Positions 23,092-24,992 of a stretch of 24,992 nucleotides of DNA are shown here, piece by piece (the stretch's first letter is position 1; every line of letters starts with the position of its first letter). The position numbers were made by a program, and so were the translations under genes. Under the pieces are notes generated by a model that did no database searches, had not been told where the DNA came from, and saw only the letters and a program-made list of their open reading frames with translations. The stretch spans positions 1 through 24,992 of the forward strand of contig JBMOPO010000061.1 in the NCBI GenBank assembly GCA_049325095.1, read 5' to 3'. This DNA comes from JAGPUQ01 sp049325095 (lineage in GTDB: Bacteria > Pseudomonadota > Gammaproteobacteria > Pseudomonadales > Porticoccaceae).

Positions 23092-23289
23092 TCAGCAGCT
23101 CGTCGCTGGACGGCTCGGGGAAGTGCTCGGGTCGATCCCGCGTGCTCGGAGGAGCCTTCTCCGTGCCCGCTGGTTCCGTTGACTCACGAGGCCGATCCCC
23201 GCCTGCGTGGGGGAGCCCCGCTGGGCGATGCGCGCCAGGCCGGCCTTGAGTTCGGCGTCGTCGATATCAATCGAAAAGTTCTTGGCCAT
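23092..23289 (-). pseudogene. fragment resembling a Mu gpG-type phage virion morphogenesis gene
   Basis: The frame begins MAKNFSIDIDDAELKAGLA then RIAQRG, preceded by AAGG 6 bases before the ATG. This resembles the N-terminus of phage virion morphogenesis (Mu gpG/Gpv) proteins, where 'DD.el.agL.rLa.rG.dl.p.l..ig' is typical. After residue 25 (23215) the expected continuation is missing and the sequence turns Arg/Ser/Pro-rich until 23092. The normal length is about 150 residues, so only the start of the gene remains. Family assignment rests on 25 residues and is tentative. Confidence 0.4.
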
Positions 23290-23309
23290 TTGGTACCTTC
23301 TAGTCGCGG

Positions 23310-23511
23310 GGCCGGGTGCATCTCTCCGTCGTGCTCATACCACGAAGCGTCACGGGCGTAGGGAGGGGGGACGGCCCCGCGCCCAATAACTCCGCGGGGC
23401 CAGCATCCGGCGCCCACTAGTGCGCACCTGGAACACGACCACGTATTTCCGCTCATCGATGCGCCTGATAACACGCACCACCGGCCGCCGACCTGGTTCA
23501 TGACGCCGCCC
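23310..23511 (-). pseudogene. possible C-terminal remnant of a phage head gene
   Basis: On the minus strand, in a frame opened by the CRISPR edge and closed by TAG about 20 bases before the gpG-like ATG, the residues PVVRVIRRIDERKYVVVFQ followed by VRTSGRRMLAPRSYW look like real protein: alternating strands and an aromatic-rich turn. No start codon remains. Its place immediately before a gpG-like start would suit the C-terminal end of a Mu-type head morphogenesis protein, but I cannot identify the family. Confidence 0.25.
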
Positions 23512-23593
23512 GCTTCAATGAGGCCCCGGCTTTCATCGCCGCGCAGGGCCGCATGGTGGCTTCAATGAGGCCCGGCTTTTCGCCGGGGAAATC
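23512..23593 (-). repeat. degenerate trailer end of the CRISPR array
   Basis: The unit at 23512 keeps only its first 22 bases (23512-23533), then 25 unrelated bases lead to the next repeat at 23559. That repeat has three instead of four C in the left stem arm (35 bp). The start-to-start distance is 47 rather than 70-74, so a deletion removed the rest of the first repeat and part of a spacer. Confidence 0.85.
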
Positions 23594-24683
23594 CCCACTC
23601 CTCCCATGCGAAATTGGCGTCGCCCGTCGCGCTTCAATGAGGCCCCGGCTTTTCGCCGGGGAAATCTCCGGATCGATCCAGCGCCGGCGGCCGGCGTCGT
23701 CGAGGCTTCAATGAGGCCCCGGCTTTTCGCCGGGGAAATCGGATGCCGAGCCCCCGGGGTAGCGGGCGCTGGAGGAGCTTCAATGAGGCCCCGGCTTTTC
23801 GCCGGGGAAATCGAGTTCGGCGCGGCCGCGCCCTTTCTGGCGGTGGGGCTTCAATGAGGCCCCGGCTTTTCGCCGGGGAAATCGCGGCCGAGCGCGCGCG
23901 CATCGCGGCCATCCTGCGCTTCAATGAGGCCCCGGCTTTTCGCCGGGGAAATCATCGTCGCCCATCACCAGCACCGTGCCGCCGGCCACGCTTCAATGAG
24001 GCCCCGGCTTTTCGCCGGGGAAATCCTGGGCAGTTCCGATGAGAGCAGAGGTGCCGGCGACTTGCTTCAATGAGGCCCCGGCTTTTCGCCGGGGAAATCG
24101 ACGCGGGTTGAAGCAACCCGTGATCTGGTGATCGGCAGCTTCAATGAGGCCCCGGCTTTTCGCCGGGGAAATCCGCAACCAGGGCCCGAAGTGGCAGCGC
24201 GCGTGCTGGGCTTCAATGAGGCCCCGGCTTTTCGCCGGGGAAATCGCCGCAGACCTGCTGCGGTCAGATCGCGGCGGATTGGGCTTCAATGAGGCCCCGG
24301 CTTTTCGCCGGGGAAATCCGGGCGCTCCTGCCCCACATCGAGGAACCCACCATGGCTTCAATGAGGCCCCGGCTTTTCGCCGGGGAAATCACTGTCCCAC
24401 GCCGCGCACCGAACACCGCTGGAGGGGGCTTCAATGAGGCCCCGGCTTTTCGCCGGGGAAATCCACTTCGGCCCGGATGCCGTGGCGGAGGTGACCGGGC
24501 GGCTTCAATGAGGCCCCGGCTTTTCGCCGGGGAAATCGGCGGATTTCCATGGCCTGCTGGAACTTGTCCGGAGCGCTTCAATGAGGCCCCGGCTTTTCGC
24601 CGGGGAAATCATGCAGGAAAGAATTGAAAGCGAGTACACTACGCGAAGCTTCAATGAGGCCCCGGCTTTTCGCCGGGGAAATC
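23512..24683 (-). CRISPR. CRISPR array, 36-bp repeats, 17 repeat units (15 perfect)
   Basis: Fifteen identical 36-bp repeats start at 23631, 23705, 23777, 23848, 23918, 23990, 24064, 24138, 24210, 24283, 24355, 24428, 24502, 24575 and 24648. A 35-bp copy lacking one C is at 23559 and a truncated copy at 23512. On the plus strand the unit begins GCTTCAATGAGG and ends GGGGAAATC. Its centre has arms CCCCGGC and GCCGGGG (repeat positions 13-19 and 25-31) around TTTTC. The fifteen spacers are 34-38 bp, all different. Degenerate repeats at the low-coordinate end, and the ATTGAAGC end on the minus strand (like the ATTGAAAC crRNA tag of types I and III), put the leader on the right with minus-strand transcription. 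No cas gene is in the window, so the type is not settled. Confidence 0.97.
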
Positions 24684-24719
24684 GGCGCGGCCTTTTTATT
24701 TGCCCGCGGGCGGTCCCCC
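24684..24719 (-). promoter_or_regulatory. leader-side flank of the CRISPR array, probably cut by an IS
   Basis: Only about 36 bases lie between the last repeat and the likely IS end. They include a short AT-rich stretch, CTTTTTATTTG (24692-24702), the kind of sequence expected in a leader. A normal leader is 100 bases or more. Confidence 0.4.
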
Positions 24720-24992
24720 TGCGTCAGGATAGTTGTCGCCTCCATAGCGCTGTAATCTGAGGGGGCGAGAGGTGACGAGATGGCTCGATACGGAAGGGTA
24801 TTCAAGGAGCGCGCGGTGACGCGGCTGTTGCCGCCGGAAAGTGCTCTGATGGATACGGTTGCACAAGAGTTGGGAGTGAGTGTGTCGACCCTGGAGCGCT
24901 GGCGCGCTGAGGCGTTGTCGCAAACGGACGGCAAGCGGAAGCGGATCTGGACCGCGGTGGCACGCCTGGAAGCGGTGATTGCCACGGCGGCG
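24720..24992 (+). mobile_element. insertion sequence, 5' end (continues past the window)
   Basis: The presumed left terminus starts near TGCGTCAGGATAGTTGTCGC at 24720, and the first transposase ORF begins at 24780. This short 5' untranslated space is typical of IS3-like elements, whose ends begin with TG. The exact end is a guess because the right end is outside the window. Confidence 0.55.
24780..24992 (+). CDS. transposase OrfA-like, N-terminal part (incomplete)
   Basis: 71 codons are visible, then the window ends. MARYGRVFKERAVTRLLPPE, followed by VAQELGVSVSTLERWRAEAL, is a helix-turn-helix of the HTH_Tnp_1/IS3 OrfA kind. RIWTAVARLEAVIATAA continues the pattern seen in such DNA-binding subunits. 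GAGAGGTG lies about 6 bases upstream of ATG 24780. It would bind IS ends; the catalytic OrfB should follow outside the window. Confidence 0.75.
   Translation, partial: MARYGRVFKERAVTRLLPPESALMDTVAQELGVSVSTLERWRAEALSQTDGKRKRIWTAVARLEAVIATAA

Noticed and set aside
23606..24627. Several open frames through the array giving repeated peptides such as FNEAPAFRRGN and MRPRLFAGEI
   Set aside because: They are translations of the CRISPR repeat on both strands; the period follows the repeat, and there is no protein-like variation.
24578..24985. 135-codon minus-strand open frame across the last repeats and the transposase
   Set aside because: Contains repeat translation and is antisense to the transposase helix-turn-helix.

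Overview
The window comes from a GC-rich proteobacterium, most likely a gammaproteobacterium. The evidence is the high GC throughout, a QseBC-like two-component pair, a YbhGFSR-like exporter, a beta-class glutathione transferase, SCO1 and NDH-2. No rRNA, tRNA or cas gene is visible, so the assignment cannot be made finer.

Layout. 1-124: 3' end of an insertion sequence. 297-2014: promoter, a small ABM-fold monooxygenase and a type II NADH dehydrogenase. 2031-3173 (-): CorA-type divalent cation channel. 3359-3967: beta-class GST, convergent with a PhoD phosphatase (4127-5593, -). 5669-10491 (-): a catabolic block made of an acyl-CoA dehydrogenase and both subunits of a biotin-dependent acyl-CoA carboxylase of the methylcrotonyl/geranyl type, for branched-chain or isoprenoid acyl-CoA breakdown. 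PhoD follows 75 bp behind it on the same strand.

10746-14586 (-) is a tightly packed five-gene operon: secreted TPR protein, response regulator, histidine kinase, periplasmic cupredoxin and FTR1 iron permease. Stop/start overlaps join regulator to kinase and kinase to cupredoxin, so this looks like a self-regulated iron import system. A membrane-anchored protein of unknown function (14998-15843, -) is divergent from sco1 (15915-16532). A promoter with an overlapping dyad precedes a four-gene ABC-2 exporter (16759-21805): membrane fusion protein, double-ATPase and two paralogous permeases. A 69-residue protein follows at 21985.

22200-24992 is accessory DNA. It holds a broken Phd/PIN toxin-antitoxin module whose operator-like dyad survives, a fragment resembling a Mu-type virion morphogenesis gene, and a CRISPR array of 36-bp repeats (15 perfect, one with a base deleted, one truncated). 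A second insertion sequence begins about 37-40 bp beyond the last repeat, at what appears to be the leader end.

The most interesting points are: the IS sitting where the CRISPR leader should be; the response regulator that seems to start at CTG in the same frame as the TPR gene in front of it; the exporter ATPase whose two motif defects fall in the same composite ATP site; and the iron operon that carries FTR1 and cupredoxin but no P19-type partner in this window.
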